The translations under genes were made by a program, and so were the position numbers. 53,448 nt of DNA from Mycoplasmatota bacterium (lineage in GTDB: Bacteria > Bacillota_I > Bacilli_A > Izemoplasmatales > Izemoplasmataceae). This document shows positions 15,171-23,538 of this stretch, piece after piece; position 1 is the stretch's first letter, and each line of letters begins with the position of its first letter. Location of the stretch: assembly GCA_030595255.1 (NCBI GenBank), contig JAUVDP010000005.1, forward strand, positions 1 to 53,448, read 5' to 3'. The notes below the pieces were generated by a model. The model did no database searches and was not told the DNA's origin. It saw only the letters and a program-made list of their open reading frames with translations.

Positions 15171-16112
15171 ATGAAATTCTTATCAATAGTAGTTTATATT
15201 ATAGTACAAATATTATTTATTCCATTCGCGATTATTGGTGTTTTTTTAATTCTAATAAAACAATTTACTGTGAGTAGATATCTAAAAATATCTTCAACTG
15301 CAGTTGATAATGTTAGCGTTAGATGGGCAATGGATATCTTTGATATTAAAGAAGACAAAACATCTACACAATTATTTAAACATTTACCAAATGCCTCTTT
15401 AATAGGGCATTGGATGGTAATGTATCCTACTTATTTAAGATATAAAATAAGTAATAAATATAATGGTTTCTTTTCTTCTAAAGATTCAGGAAAAGAGTTT
15501 TTTGGTAATCCAATAACTAATAGAACTATATATTTTGATAAGTATATTACTAATCACCAAGATACTGCGAAACAGTTAGTAATCTTAGGTGCTGGATTTG
15601 ATACTAGATGTTATGGTAAGTTAAGTGGAGGATGTCCAAACCTTTATGAGATTGATTTGCCTAATACTCAAAAAATAAAGATTAAGACATTAGAAAAAGC
15701 AAAAATTGATTCGTCTAATGTAAATTTTGTTACTGCTGATCTAAGAAAAAGTGATTGGAGTACTAAGTTAAAAGAAAAAGGATTTAATCCAAGCTTAAAA
15801 TCAGTATTTCTTTTAGAAGGAATAACTGTATACTTAAACGAGGAAAATGTCTTAGAAATACTTAATAAGATTTGTGAAATTGCCAGTAAAGATAGTGTTG
15901 TCTTAGTAGATTTCTATTCTACAAAATTTGTAAACTTTAGTAGACTTCCTAAAAAAAGTGAAGGATATAAATTTGGTTTAGATTTAAGAGATAGTAATAA
16001 CTTTGAAGAGTTCATTAATAAAACTAATTTGAAACTTAAAAATCATAACTATTTAGGACAACATAATAACAATGGTCCTTTCATGGTAACCGCAGAATTA
16101 GTAGTTGAATAG
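15171..16112 (+). CDS. LCMT-like class I SAM-dependent methyltransferase with N-terminal membrane helix
   Basis: A 313-aa protein of the leucine carboxyl methyltransferase/PPM1 family. The SAM site is LVILGAGFDTRCY (about 136-148), followed by EIDLPNTQKIK and the strand-4 motif LLEGITVYL. All are hallmarks of the bacterial O-methyltransferases related to polyketide and mycobacterial enzymes. Unlike most family members it begins with a hydrophobic helix (about 4-30), so it is likely membrane-anchored. The target is unknown. AGGAGG precedes the ATG, and a terminator follows. Confidence 0.82.
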   Translation: MKFLSIVVYIIVQILFIPFAIIGVFLILIKQFTVSRYLKISSTAVDNVSVRWAMDIFDIKEDKTSTQLFKHLPNASLIGHWMVMYPTYLRYKISNKYNGFFSSKDSGKEFFGNPITNRTIYFDKYITNHQDTAKQLVILGAGFDTRCYGKLSGGCPNLYEIDLPNTQKIKIKTLEKAKIDSSNVNFVTADLRKSDWSTKLKEKGFNPSLKSVFLLEGITVYLNEENVLEILNKICEIASKDSVVLVDFYSTKFVNFSRLPKKSEGYKFGLDLRDSNNFEEFINKTNLKLKNHNYLGQHNNNGPFMVTAELVVE

Positions 16113-16115
16113 ACT

Positions 16116-16142
16116 AAAAGGAATCCAAAGGATTCCTTTTTA
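16116..16142 (+). terminator. Intrinsic terminator
   Basis: Perfect stem AAAAGGAATCC (16116-16126) with GGATTCCTTTT (16130-16140) and 3-nt loop. It ends the RidA-kinase-methyltransferase unit. Confidence 0.9.
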
Positions 16143-16236
16143 ATATTTAAAAACAATTATTAGTTTTAAATGCAAATATTTAAATAATGATGTAAAATAT
16201 ATAAGTAATGTAAAAAGAAGATGAATGGAGATAGTT

Positions 16237-17442
16237 ATGATATATGATGTAATCGTAATTGGTGGTGGACCCGCAGGTTTAATGACATGTGGTGTTTTAA
16301 ACAAAAAAAGTATAAACTATCTTTTACTTGAAAAAAACGAGAAACTAGGTAAAAAACTCTTAATTACTGGTGGTAAAAGATGTAATGTAACTAATAACTT
16401 AAATGTAGATGATTTCATCTCTTCTTTAACTATGAAACATAAAAGATTTTTATATGGTGCATTAAATGATTATGGTCCTAAAGATGTATTAGAATATTTT
16501 AAAGAAAATGGATTAAATTTAATACTTGAAAATAATTTAAAGTATTTCCCAGAAACTAATAAAAGTTCAAGTGTTCTTGAAGTACTTAAAAGAAATATTG
16601 ATCTTAAAAAAGTTAGACTTAATAGTTATGTAAAACGTATTGTTAAAAAGGAAGACATATTTATTATTAGTACTATTGATAATACTTATAAATCAAAAAA
16701 ACTTGTTGTAGCTACGGGCTCAAATAGTTATCCAGCAACTGGTAGTAGTGGTGATGGTTTACTATTTGCTAAACAATTAGGTATCGATTATAAAAAGTTT
16801 ACTCCTGCTGAAACTCATGTGTATTCAGAGTATGTTACTAGTAATTTACCTGATTTACAAGGAGTATCATTAGTTAATACTAAAGTAAGAATTTTAGGAA
16901 CTAAAATTGAAAATACTGGTGGACTTGTTTTTACTCATTTTGGAGTTAGTGGTCCTACTATTTTACATTCTGCTGAATTTATATATGAAGAGTTACAAAA
17001 TAGAAATGTTAGTATTGCTTTTGGATTAACTGAAAAAAGTAAAGAAGAAGTAATTAATTTGATTGAACAAGGAAAACAAGATAATAGACTAATACTAAAA
17101 ATATTAGAGAAACTTACAACTAAGAGATTATCAAAAAAAGTTCTGGAGTTATCTAATATTGAGAATAAAAATATAAAAGAAATATCTAAAAAGGATATTA
17201 GTAAAATAATAGAGTTATTAACTAATTTTACAATTCCGATTGATCGAGTTCAGTCTAAAGAAAAAGCATTTGTTAATGCTGGTGGAATTATTACTAAGGG
17301 ATTAAATCCTAAGACAATGGAATCTAAGAAAGTACCTGGTTTATATTTTATTGGAGAAACAGTTGATATTCATGGTCCTATTGGAGGGTTTAATGTAACC
17401 ATTGCCTTATCCACAGGATATAAATGCGGTAATAACATATAG
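16237..17442 (+). CDS. YhiN/HI0933-family flavoprotein (BaiN-like)
   Basis: A 401-aa FAD-dependent oxidoreductase. The FAD Rossmann motif is VIGGGPAGLM at the start. The family signature is KLLITGGKRCNVTNN (about 38-52), with a second nucleotide segment VATGSNSYP. The end FIGETVDIHGPIGGFNVTIAL is diagnostic for YhiN/HI0933. Relatives are poorly characterised; BaiN acts on bile-acid intermediates in gut clostridia, but nothing here suggests that substrate. The start is ATG 16237, 6 nt after GGAG (16227-16230); an in-frame ATG at 16225 would overlap that site. Confidence 0.87.
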   Translation: MIYDVIVIGGGPAGLMTCGVLNKKSINYLLLEKNEKLGKKLLITGGKRCNVTNNLNVDDFISSLTMKHKRFLYGALNDYGPKDVLEYFKENGLNLILENNLKYFPETNKSSSVLEVLKRNIDLKKVRLNSYVKRIVKKEDIFIISTIDNTYKSKKLVVATGSNSYPATGSSGDGLLFAKQLGIDYKKFTPAETHVYSEYVTSNLPDLQGVSLVNTKVRILGTKIENTGGLVFTHFGVSGPTILHSAEFIYEELQNRNVSIAFGLTEKSKEEVINLIEQGKQDNRLILKILEKLTTKRLSKKVLELSNIENKNIKEISKKDISKIIELLTNFTIPIDRVQSKEKAFVNAGGIITKGLNPKTMESKKVPGLYFIGETVDIHGPIGGFNVTIALSTGYKCGNNI

Positions 17443-17451
17443 GAGGAAACT

Positions 17452-18561
17452 ATGGCAAAAGCAAAAGTGTTATTAAAAGATGAACTATTTAATACTGAAA
17501 CTATCTCTGTATTATCTAGAGCTATTAAAAGAGTATATAAACCTTTAGATGAGATAGCTTTTATTGATGAAATAGTAACTCCTTTTTATAAGTATGAGTT
17601 AAAAGAAAGAATATATTGGATTAGTGAAGTAATAAAAAGGCATTTACCAGATTCGTATATTGAATCAGTAAATATCTTGTTAGAATCTTTAAAAGATACT
17701 GATGGAGAAGGAATGCTCGCATTTTCTTCTTATCCAGATTATGTGGCTAAGAATGGGTGTAATCAAGAACACTTAGATTTTTCACTGGATATGTTAGGTA
17801 TATTTACAAAGATGTTTTCTGCTGAATTTGCAATAAGGTTTTTTATTAATGATTTTCCAGAAGTTACTTATAATAAAATGATAGAATGGTCTTTAAGTAA
17901 TAATGTTCACCAAAGAAGACTAGCAAGTGAAGGGCTAAGACCAAAACTTCCTTGGGCAAAAGGTATTTCATTTGATATAAAAAAAGGTGTAAAACCTCTT
18001 GATAATTTATATTATGATAATGAAAGATATGTGACAAGGTCTGTAGCTAATCATTTAAATGATATATCCAAGATTGATCCAGATTTAGTACTGTCTATTT
18101 TACATAAATGGAAAAAATTAAATAAGCAAAACACTAAGGAAATGGAATATATCATTTCACATAGTTTAAGAACTTTAGTAAAAAAAGGTCATAAAGAAAC
18201 ACTGGAATTTTTAGGGTATAGCTATTCTCCAAATATAGCTATTAGTAATTTATCTATTGAAAATTCTAATATAAGTATTGGAGATTCAATTCAGTTCTCT
18301 TTTGAGATTAATGCTTTAAAAGAAGAACAATTAGTAATAGATTTTATGATTATTTATCCTACGATAAAAAATAGAAAATCAAGTAAAGTATTTAAAATAA
18401 GAAAAATTATACTTAATAAAGATAATAGTGTTAAAATATCTAAGAAACATGCATTTAAAGTAATGACAACTAAAAAACTACATTCAGGTGAACATAGTTT
18501 AGTTATACAAATAAATGGAAAAGAATATGGAAGAGAAGTATTTAACCTTTCAGTTGAATAA
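17452..18561 (+). CDS. alkC: DNA alkylation repair protein, AlkC-like (HEAT repeats plus Ig-like domain)
   Basis: A 369-aa protein. Residues 1-255 are helical repeats with the family motif NNVHQRRLASEGLRPKLPW (around 153-171). The last about 110 residues (IAISNLSIENSNISIGDSIQF onward) look like an all-beta Ig-like domain. HEAT-repeat plus C-terminal Ig-like domain is the architecture of AlkC glycosylases, which remove alkylated bases such as 1-methyladenine and 3-methylcytosine; the related AlkD lacks the Ig domain. It is 9 nt after the flavoprotein gene with an AGGAGG site, so co-transcribed. The AlkC assignment rests on the architecture. Confidence 0.78.
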   Translation: MAKAKVLLKDELFNTETISVLSRAIKRVYKPLDEIAFIDEIVTPFYKYELKERIYWISEVIKRHLPDSYIESVNILLESLKDTDGEGMLAFSSYPDYVAKNGCNQEHLDFSLDMLGIFTKMFSAEFAIRFFINDFPEVTYNKMIEWSLSNNVHQRRLASEGLRPKLPWAKGISFDIKKGVKPLDNLYYDNERYVTRSVANHLNDISKIDPDLVLSILHKWKKLNKQNTKEMEYIISHSLRTLVKKGHKETLEFLGYSYSPNIAISNLSIENSNISIGDSIQFSFEINALKEEQLVIDFMIIYPTIKNRKSSKVFKIRKIILNKDNSVKISKKHAFKVMTTKKLHSGEHSLVIQINGKEYGREVFNLSVE

Positions 18562-18573
18562 AGAGGTGTTTAA

Positions 18574-19218
18574 ATGAAAAAAGATTATTTGATATCACTT
18601 GGAGTTATATTTATTACAGGAGTATTAGTCTTTATTGTAACTAGAGATTTCTTTTTAGAATTTGCTAGTAAGTATAAATTATTAGGTGGATTTATTAAGT
18701 TTTTCTTTCTAGCTTCTATTGGTGATTTTATAGCAATAAGAATAAAATCTAAAGAATGGAAAATCCCTAGTTACATCTTAATAAAAGCTGTTGTTTGGGG
18801 ATTAATAGGTATAGTAATAGTATTGATGTTTACTATTTATCCACTTGGAATTGAAACTCTTCAAGATGAAAATATACTACCGTTACAAGGAAACATATTC
18901 TTCTTCGCACTATTCACTTCAGTTATTATGAACTTTACATTTGCGCCTACTATGATGGCGTTTCATAGAGTATCTGACACATATTTAAACTTAAAATTTG
19001 AGAATAAAAAAGTATCTATTGGTGAAGCAATAGATACAGTTAATTGGAGACAGTTTATTAATTTTACTGTGTTTAAGACAATCCCATTATTTTGGATTCC
19101 AGCACATACAATTACATTCTTATTACCTGAAGAGTACCGAATAATATTTGCTGCAGTATTAGGAATTTTTCTTGGATTACTTCTCGGAATATTTAATAAT
19201 AATAAAAAGACACCTTAA
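18574..19218 (+). CDS. Mpv17/PMP22-like membrane protein
   Basis: A 214-aa membrane protein with four or five helices. The C-terminal half carries the order seen in Mpv17/PMP22 proteins: APTMMAFHR, then NWRQFINFTVFKTIPLFWIPAHTITFLLPEEYR, then a last helix. Bacterial members have no known function; eukaryotic relatives form small channels. It is the third gene of the flavoprotein-alkC unit (12 nt gap, AGAGGTG site). Its last codons form the left arm of the terminator. Confidence 0.6.
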   Translation: MKKDYLISLGVIFITGVLVFIVTRDFFLEFASKYKLLGGFIKFFFLASIGDFIAIRIKSKEWKIPSYILIKAVVWGLIGIVIVLMFTIYPLGIETLQDENILPLQGNIFFFALFTSVIMNFTFAPTMMAFHRVSDTYLNLKFENKKVSIGEAIDTVNWRQFINFTVFKTIPLFWIPAHTITFLLPEEYRIIFAAVLGIFLGLLLGIFNNNKKTP

Positions 19219-19236
19219 TTTGGTGTCTTAATTTTT
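19206..19236. terminator. Bidirectional terminator
   Basis: Stem AAGACACC (19207-19214) with GGTGTCTT (19222-19229), flanked by A and T runs, between convergent genes. It includes the final codons and stop of the Mpv17-like gene. Confidence 0.8.
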
Positions 19237-19893
19237 TTAATAAATTCTCTTTCTAATATATACCTTGTTATCTATGAAACTCCAAATAATTACTACTTGT
19301 GTAATTACCATTACTAATTGTAGAGATAGATACAATAAATCATAGAACATAAAGGTATTTCTTAAGAAATGAGGATACGGTCCTACAAATAATTCAATAA
19401 ACCATTTTAGAAATGGTGTATAGAATGAGAAGAACCCGTAATTAATTGCTGCAAATACAAGGAATGAATTATTAATGTATACTTCATATTTTTCTTGTAA
19501 AATTATTCTAAAGGCAATAAACACATTGGTTACAGCTGAAAGAATTAGAATTAATTTAAATATTGTTAATATTGTAGATCCAGGTTCAACAGAGAACATT
19601 AATATGTTATATAAAACAAATGCTAAACTTGCTGCTATTGCTAAACTTGAAAATATTGTTAAATCCCTATACTGTCTAAAGAATATAATTAAAATTATAT
19701 AAAACGGAGTCGACAATACAAATGCAATTGAATAGTCTAAGGAAATATATGTTTGATAAACATCAATTACTGAATTAGGGTCAGCATTTAAATACATTTG
19801 TTCTGCTATCATTGAAATAATAATACTTAAAATATAAGCAGATATAATAATTGCTGCAAATATGATTTTTTTAGCTTTGTTGTTCTTCAACAT
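19237..19893 (-). CDS. Hypothetical membrane protein, six to seven helices
   Basis: A 218-aa protein with about six or seven hydrophobic segments, a basic N terminus (LKNNKAKK) and a basic C terminus (NKVYIRKRIY). The single hydrophilic loop after helix 1 (MYLNADPNSVIDVYQ) would face outside. I recognise no family. The start is ATG 19893, 8 nt after GGGAG; a GTG at 19908 lies before that site. Monocistronic, facing the long gap to 20263. Confidence 0.6.
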   Translation of the reverse strand: MLKNNKAKKIIFAAIIISAYILSIIISMIAEQMYLNADPNSVIDVYQTYISLDYSIAFVLSTPFYIILIIFFRQYRDLTIFSSLAIAASLAFVLYNILMFSVEPGSTILTIFKLILILSAVTNVFIAFRIILQEKYEVYINNSFLVFAAINYGFFSFYTPFLKWFIELFVGPYPHFLRNTFMFYDLLYLSLQLVMVITQVVIIWSFIDNKVYIRKRIY

Positions 19894-19908
19894 ATTACCA
19901 ACTCCCAC

Positions 19909-20262
19909 ATTACATTATAACATAGTAGAAATAGACTTTACACAATAATTACAACAATTTTTATATTGTTGTAATACGGCTTATCTAAGGCGTTTATTAT
20001 CGAATAAATAAAACTAATTTTATCAATTTTCACTAAAATAGATTATAGTATTTTTAACTTGATAACTTTCTTTAAAATGTATATTACAAATTTAGTACTA
20101 TGTGATAAGGTATAATTAGTATACTATGAAATAATTTATGTTAATGCATTTTTGTATTTTCGTAATAAATAATTTTTCGGTTATATATTCATAATTTAAA
20201 ATAATTAAAATAATTTTATTGCATTATAAATATTTATTTGATAAAATATAATCATACAAGAG
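19909..20262. other. 354-bp AT-rich intergenic region between divergent genes
   Basis: No gene-like reading frame or RNA gene recognised. It holds one long palindrome (see 19948-19975), several TATAAT-like hexamers (for example 20111-20116 and 20247-20252) and long A/T runs. It must contain the promoters for the divergent genes on both sides. Confidence 0.5.
19948..19975. repeat. 10-bp-arm inverted repeat
   Basis: Perfect arms ATTACAACAA (19948-19957) and TTGTTGTAAT (19966-19975) with 8-nt AT spacer. No T-run terminator geometry on either strand beyond the local AT richness. It may be a dyad operator upstream of the minus-strand membrane protein gene. Confidence 0.6.
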
Positions 20263-20271
20263 GTGATATTA

Positions 20272-22527
20272 ATGTTAGAATTAAAAAAGATAAGTAAAGA
20301 TTATAAAGTAGGAACTGGGACATTTAGAGCATTAAATGAAATTGATCTAAAATTTAATAAAGGTGAATTTGTGGCTATCTTAGGACACTCAGGTTGTGGG
20401 AAAACTACATCACTAAATATTATTGGTGGACTTGATAGATATACTGAAGGAGACCTAATCATTAATGGTACTTCTACAAAATCATTTACAGAAAAAGATT
20501 GGGATTCATATAGAAACAATAGTATTGGTTTTGTTTTTCAAAGTTATAATTTGATTAATCATTTAACTGTACTAGATAATGTAGAACTTGGAATGACATT
20601 ATCAGGTGTAGGAAAAACTGAAAGACAAGAAAGAGCTATTAGTGTTTTAAAGAGAGTTGGGCTAGAGTATCATATAAACAAGAAACCAACATTACTATCA
20701 GGTGGAGAAAAACAAAGAGTAGCTATTGCGAGAGCTTTAGTTAATGATCCTGATATTATACTAGCTGATGAACCAACAGGGGCATTAGATAGTAAAACTG
20801 CAAGAGAGATTCTTGATTTAATAAAAGAGATATCAAATGAAAAACTCGTAATTATGGTTACTCATGAAGCTAAGTATGCAGAAGAATATGCTTCTAGAAC
20901 TGTTAAGTTATTAGATGGAGAAGTAATTGAAGATACTGGTGAAATAAAGGGTATGCCTGATTTAGACGGGTATAAGCCTAAGAAAACATCTATGAGTTTC
21001 TATACTGCACTTAAGTTATCTTTTAATAATTTAAAAACTAAGAAGTTTAGAACGATTATTACTGCATTTGCTTCTAGTATTGGGATTATTGGAGTAGGGT
21101 TAGTACTATCAATTAGTAATGGGTTTTCAGGGATATTAGATGATTTAGAAAGTGATCAATTAGTGGGATTACCTATAATGATTACTGAGGGTGAATTAAT
21201 GTTCCAAGGACCCCCTATCGCACAAGAAGAAACTGGAGTTCCTGATTCAGAAGAAGATGAAGTAGCTATATACGATTCTGATGATTATACACATGTTAAT
21301 AATATAACTCCTGATTTTGTTTCTTACCTTGAAACAATGGATAATAATATATATACTGCACTTCAATATAACTATGGATATATTCCAAGGTTATTAGTTG
21401 AAGATGGAAATGTTATAAAACTTATAAATAGTATGAGTATTAATTTATCTAGTTTTATAACTCCTGAAGATGAGTTAGCTGATTATTATGATGTGCTTGA
21501 AGGAGATTTTCCTGCTAATCAATTTGAAGTTAGTTTACTTGTTAGGGATGAAAGAGTTGTAGATATTGAGGTAATGGAGGCACTAGGATTTAATACTAAT
21601 GCCCCAGTTAATTTTGATGAAATAATTGGTAAAAAAATATATGTAGTTAATAACAATGATTTATATGCTGAATTAGGTGATTCATTTTTACCTAATATAT
21701 CATTTGATGATAGTGATTTAGTTAATGCTGTTGAATTAACTATTACTGGAATTATTCAAATGATTGATGATACAGTTAGTCTTGGTGGAGATAATGGAAT
21801 TTATTATTTATATGATTTAGAAAGTTCTTTAATAAATTCTTCAGTAAACTCAAATATATGTATTGCTCAAGACGCTAATAATACTTCAGTATTTAATGGT
21901 GAAGTATTAACTGAAGATGCTAAGTTTAATATGTTATCAACTCTTGGATGTAATGATGAAATTCCTAGAGCTATTAATATATACTCTGATAGTATTGATA
22001 ATAAAACAGCTATAAAAGATTTTATTACTCTATATAATGAAGGTTTAGCTGATGAAGATCAAATAGTTGAACTTGATTTAGCTGAAACTATTGGTAATAC
22101 AATGGGAACTATTATAAGTATGATTTCAATAGTATTATCTGCATTCGCATCTATTTCACTTATTGTTTCAAGTGTTATGATTGGTATTATAATTTATATT
22201 AGTGTATTAGAAAGAACTAAAGAAATTGGTATTATTAGATCCTTAGGTGGACGTAAGAAAGATGTTAGTAGAGTATTTAATGCTGAAAGTATTATCATAG
22301 GAGCATTTGCTGGAGTACTTGGAGTAACTATTACATATGTACTTACATTCCCAATTAATTTCTTCGCAGAGAAATTTGATGAGGGATTAAGGGGAGTTGC
22401 ACAAGCAGACCCACTACATCTAATAGCTTTAATTCTTATCTCAACGTTATTAACATTTATTGGTGGATTCATTCCTGCGACTATCGCAGCTAAGAAAAAT
22501 CCTGTAGAAGCTTTAAGAGTTGAATAA
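20272..22527 (+). CDS. MacB/FtsX-type ABC protein (ATPase fused to permease)
   Basis: A 751-aa fusion. Residues 1-225 form an ABC ATPase: Walker A GHSGCGKTT, signature [15 protein letters not shown], Walker [14 protein letters not shown] and the MVTHE switch. From about 250 follows a MacB-type permease: one helix (about 262-285), a large acidic external domain to about 600, then three helices with ERTKEIGIIRSLGGRKKDV, the FtsX signature. The family does not move substrate through a pore; it uses ATP for mechanical work outside the membrane, such as peptide or lipoprotein release. GTG 20263 overlaps the AGAGGTGAT site, so ATG 20272 was chosen. Monocistronic. Confidence 0.9.
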   Translation: MLELKKISKDYKVGTGTFRALNEIDLKFNKGEFVAILGHSGCGKTTSLNIIGGLDRYTEGDLIINGTSTKSFTEKDWDSYRNNSIGFVFQSYNLINHLTVLDNVELGMTLSGVGKTERQERAISVLKRVGLEYHINKKPTLLSGGEKQRVAIARALVNDPDIILADEPTGALDSKTAREILDLIKEISNEKLVIMVTHEAKYAEEYASRTVKLLDGEVIEDTGEIKGMPDLDGYKPKKTSMSFYTALKLSFNNLKTKKFRTIITAFASSIGIIGVGLVLSISNGFSGILDDLESDQLVGLPIMITEGELMFQGPPIAQEETGVPDSEEDEVAIYDSDDYTHVNNITPDFVSYLETMDNNIYTALQYNYGYIPRLLVEDGNVIKLINSMSINLSSFITPEDELADYYDVLEGDFPANQFEVSLLVRDERVVDIEVMEALGFNTNAPVNFDEIIGKKIYVVNNNDLYAELGDSFLPNISFDDSDLVNAVELTITGIIQMIDDTVSLGGDNGIYYLYDLESSLINSSVNSNICIAQDANNTSVFNGEVLTEDAKFNMLSTLGCNDEIPRAINIYSDSIDNKTAIKDFITLYNEGLADEDQIVELDLAETIGNTMGTIISMISIVLSAFASISLIVSSVMIGIIIYISVLERTKEIGIIRSLGGRKKDVSRVFNAESIIIGAFAGVLGVTITYVLTFPINFFAEKFDEGLRGVAQADPLHLIALILISTLLTFIGGFIPATIAAKKNPVEALRVE

Positions 22528-22533
22528 TATTAT

Positions 22534-22563
22534 GAAGGAATCCATATTTGGATTCCTTTTTTT
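22534..22563 (+). terminator. Intrinsic terminator
   Basis: Stem AAGGAATCCA with TGGATTCCTT and a long T run (22555-22563). Confidence 0.9.
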
Positions 22564-22639
22564 ATGCTTATAAATAATTAAGACATCTAATTATATGGTA
22601 TAATGATTATAGATATTTTATTAAAAGGAGTGAACTTAA

Positions 22640-22957
22640 GTGGAAAAAATAGTAGAGAGATTGATTAAGTTTAGAGATGATAGAAATTGGAAACAATTTC
22701 ATACTCCTAATAATTTAGCTAAATCAATTGCGATTGAATCTTCAGAGTTATTAATTAACTATCAGTTTGATAATTATTACTTTGAGCTTGATAATGTTAA
22801 AGATGAGCTTGCTGATATAATGGCTTATTGTTTAATGTTAAGTGATCATTATGGATTTGATATTGAAGAAATTATGAATGAAAAGATAAATAAAAATGAA
22901 GTTAAATATCCCGTAGATAAGGCATTTGGGAAAGCTAATAAGTATAATAATTTATAA
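22640..22957 (+). CDS. MazG-like nucleotide pyrophosphohydrolase
   Basis: A 105-aa all-alpha NTP pyrophosphatase of the dCTPase/RS21-C6 type. The metal-binding pattern ExxE-x(n)-ExxD is visible: ESSE about residue 34, then DELAD about 55. These enzymes cleave (d)NTP to (d)NMP and PPi and clean the nucleotide pool. The start is GTG 22640, 9 nt after AAAGGAG (22624-22630). The downstream MOSC gene begins 13 nt later, so both share a transcript. Confidence 0.85.
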   Translation: MEKIVERLIKFRDDRNWKQFHTPNNLAKSIAIESSELLINYQFDNYYFELDNVKDELADIMAYCLMLSDHYGFDIEEIMNEKINKNEVKYPVDKAFGKANKYNNL

Positions 22958-22970
22958 TGGAGGTAGTGAC

Positions 22971-23387
22971 ATGATAAAAGTTGTATCAGTTAATAGTAGT
23001 GAAGTAAGAGGAGTAAGAAAGACCCCTATTGAAGAAGGTGCTTTTAAGGCTGGATTTGGATTAGTTGGAGATGGACATGCATCAAATGAAACTCATAAAC
23101 AAATAAGTTTAGCTGGAATCGAAAGTTATAAAAAACTAGAAAAAGAAGAAGGATTAGAATTAACTCCTGGATCTTTTGCAGAAAATATTACAACTGATGG
23201 AGTAATATTATATGAACTAGTTGTAGGTACTAAATTAGTAATTGGCGAGGTTGTACTAGAGATAACTCAAATAGGTAAAAAGAAACATAGTGTTCCTTTT
23301 AGAACAATGCTTCCAACTGAAGGTATTTTTGCGATAGTATTAAAAGATGGAATTATTAAAAAAGGTGATGAAATCACTTTAATGTAA
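22971..23387 (+). CDS. MOSC domain protein lacking the catalytic cysteine
   Basis: A 138-aa MOSC (molybdenum cofactor sulfurase C-terminal) beta-barrel. Family segments are present: VGDGHAS early, GSFAENI (about 67-73), LEITQIGK and LPTEGIFAIVLKDG. In the usual GKxCHxxC motif both cysteines are missing; the segment reads GKKKHSVP. A sulfur-carrier or Moco role is therefore doubtful, and no Moco genes are nearby. ATG 22971 has a GGAGGTAG site; an in-frame start inside the previous gene is not credible. Confidence 0.82.
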   Translation: MIKVVSVNSSEVRGVRKTPIEEGAFKAGFGLVGDGHASNETHKQISLAGIESYKKLEKEEGLELTPGSFAENITTDGVILYELVVGTKLVIGEVVLEITQIGKKKHSVPFRTMLPTEGIFAIVLKDGIIKKGDEITLM

Positions 23388-23396
23388 TTAAATAAT

Positions 23397-23424
23397 AAAA
23401 GAGGAGTACATTTATTCCTCTTTT
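23397..23424 (+). terminator. Intrinsic terminator
   Basis: Stem AAAAGAGGAGTA (23397-23408) with TATTCCTCTTTT (one G-U pair), 4-nt loop, ending in T run. Confidence 0.85.
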
Positions 23425-23465
23425 AATTTCGCAAGAAAATACTAACAATTAAATAAAAATTAATA

Positions 23466-23495
23466 TTGCGTTTTAGGTTTATTCTATTTTATGCT
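23466..23495 (+). promoter_or_regulatory. Possible promoter of the phosphofructokinase gene
   Basis: TTGCGT (23466-23471), 18-nt spacer, TATGCT (23490-23495), about 43 nt before ATG 23539. Moderate match to consensus. Confidence 0.4.
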
Positions 23496-23538
23496 ATTAT
23501 TGTATTGAAGAATTATTTTCAATAAGGAGATGAATCAC

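Noticed and set aside
16237-17442. Bile-acid role for the BaiN-like flavoprotein
   Set aside because: The YhiN/HI0933 family is broad and nothing in the neighbourhood concerns steroids.
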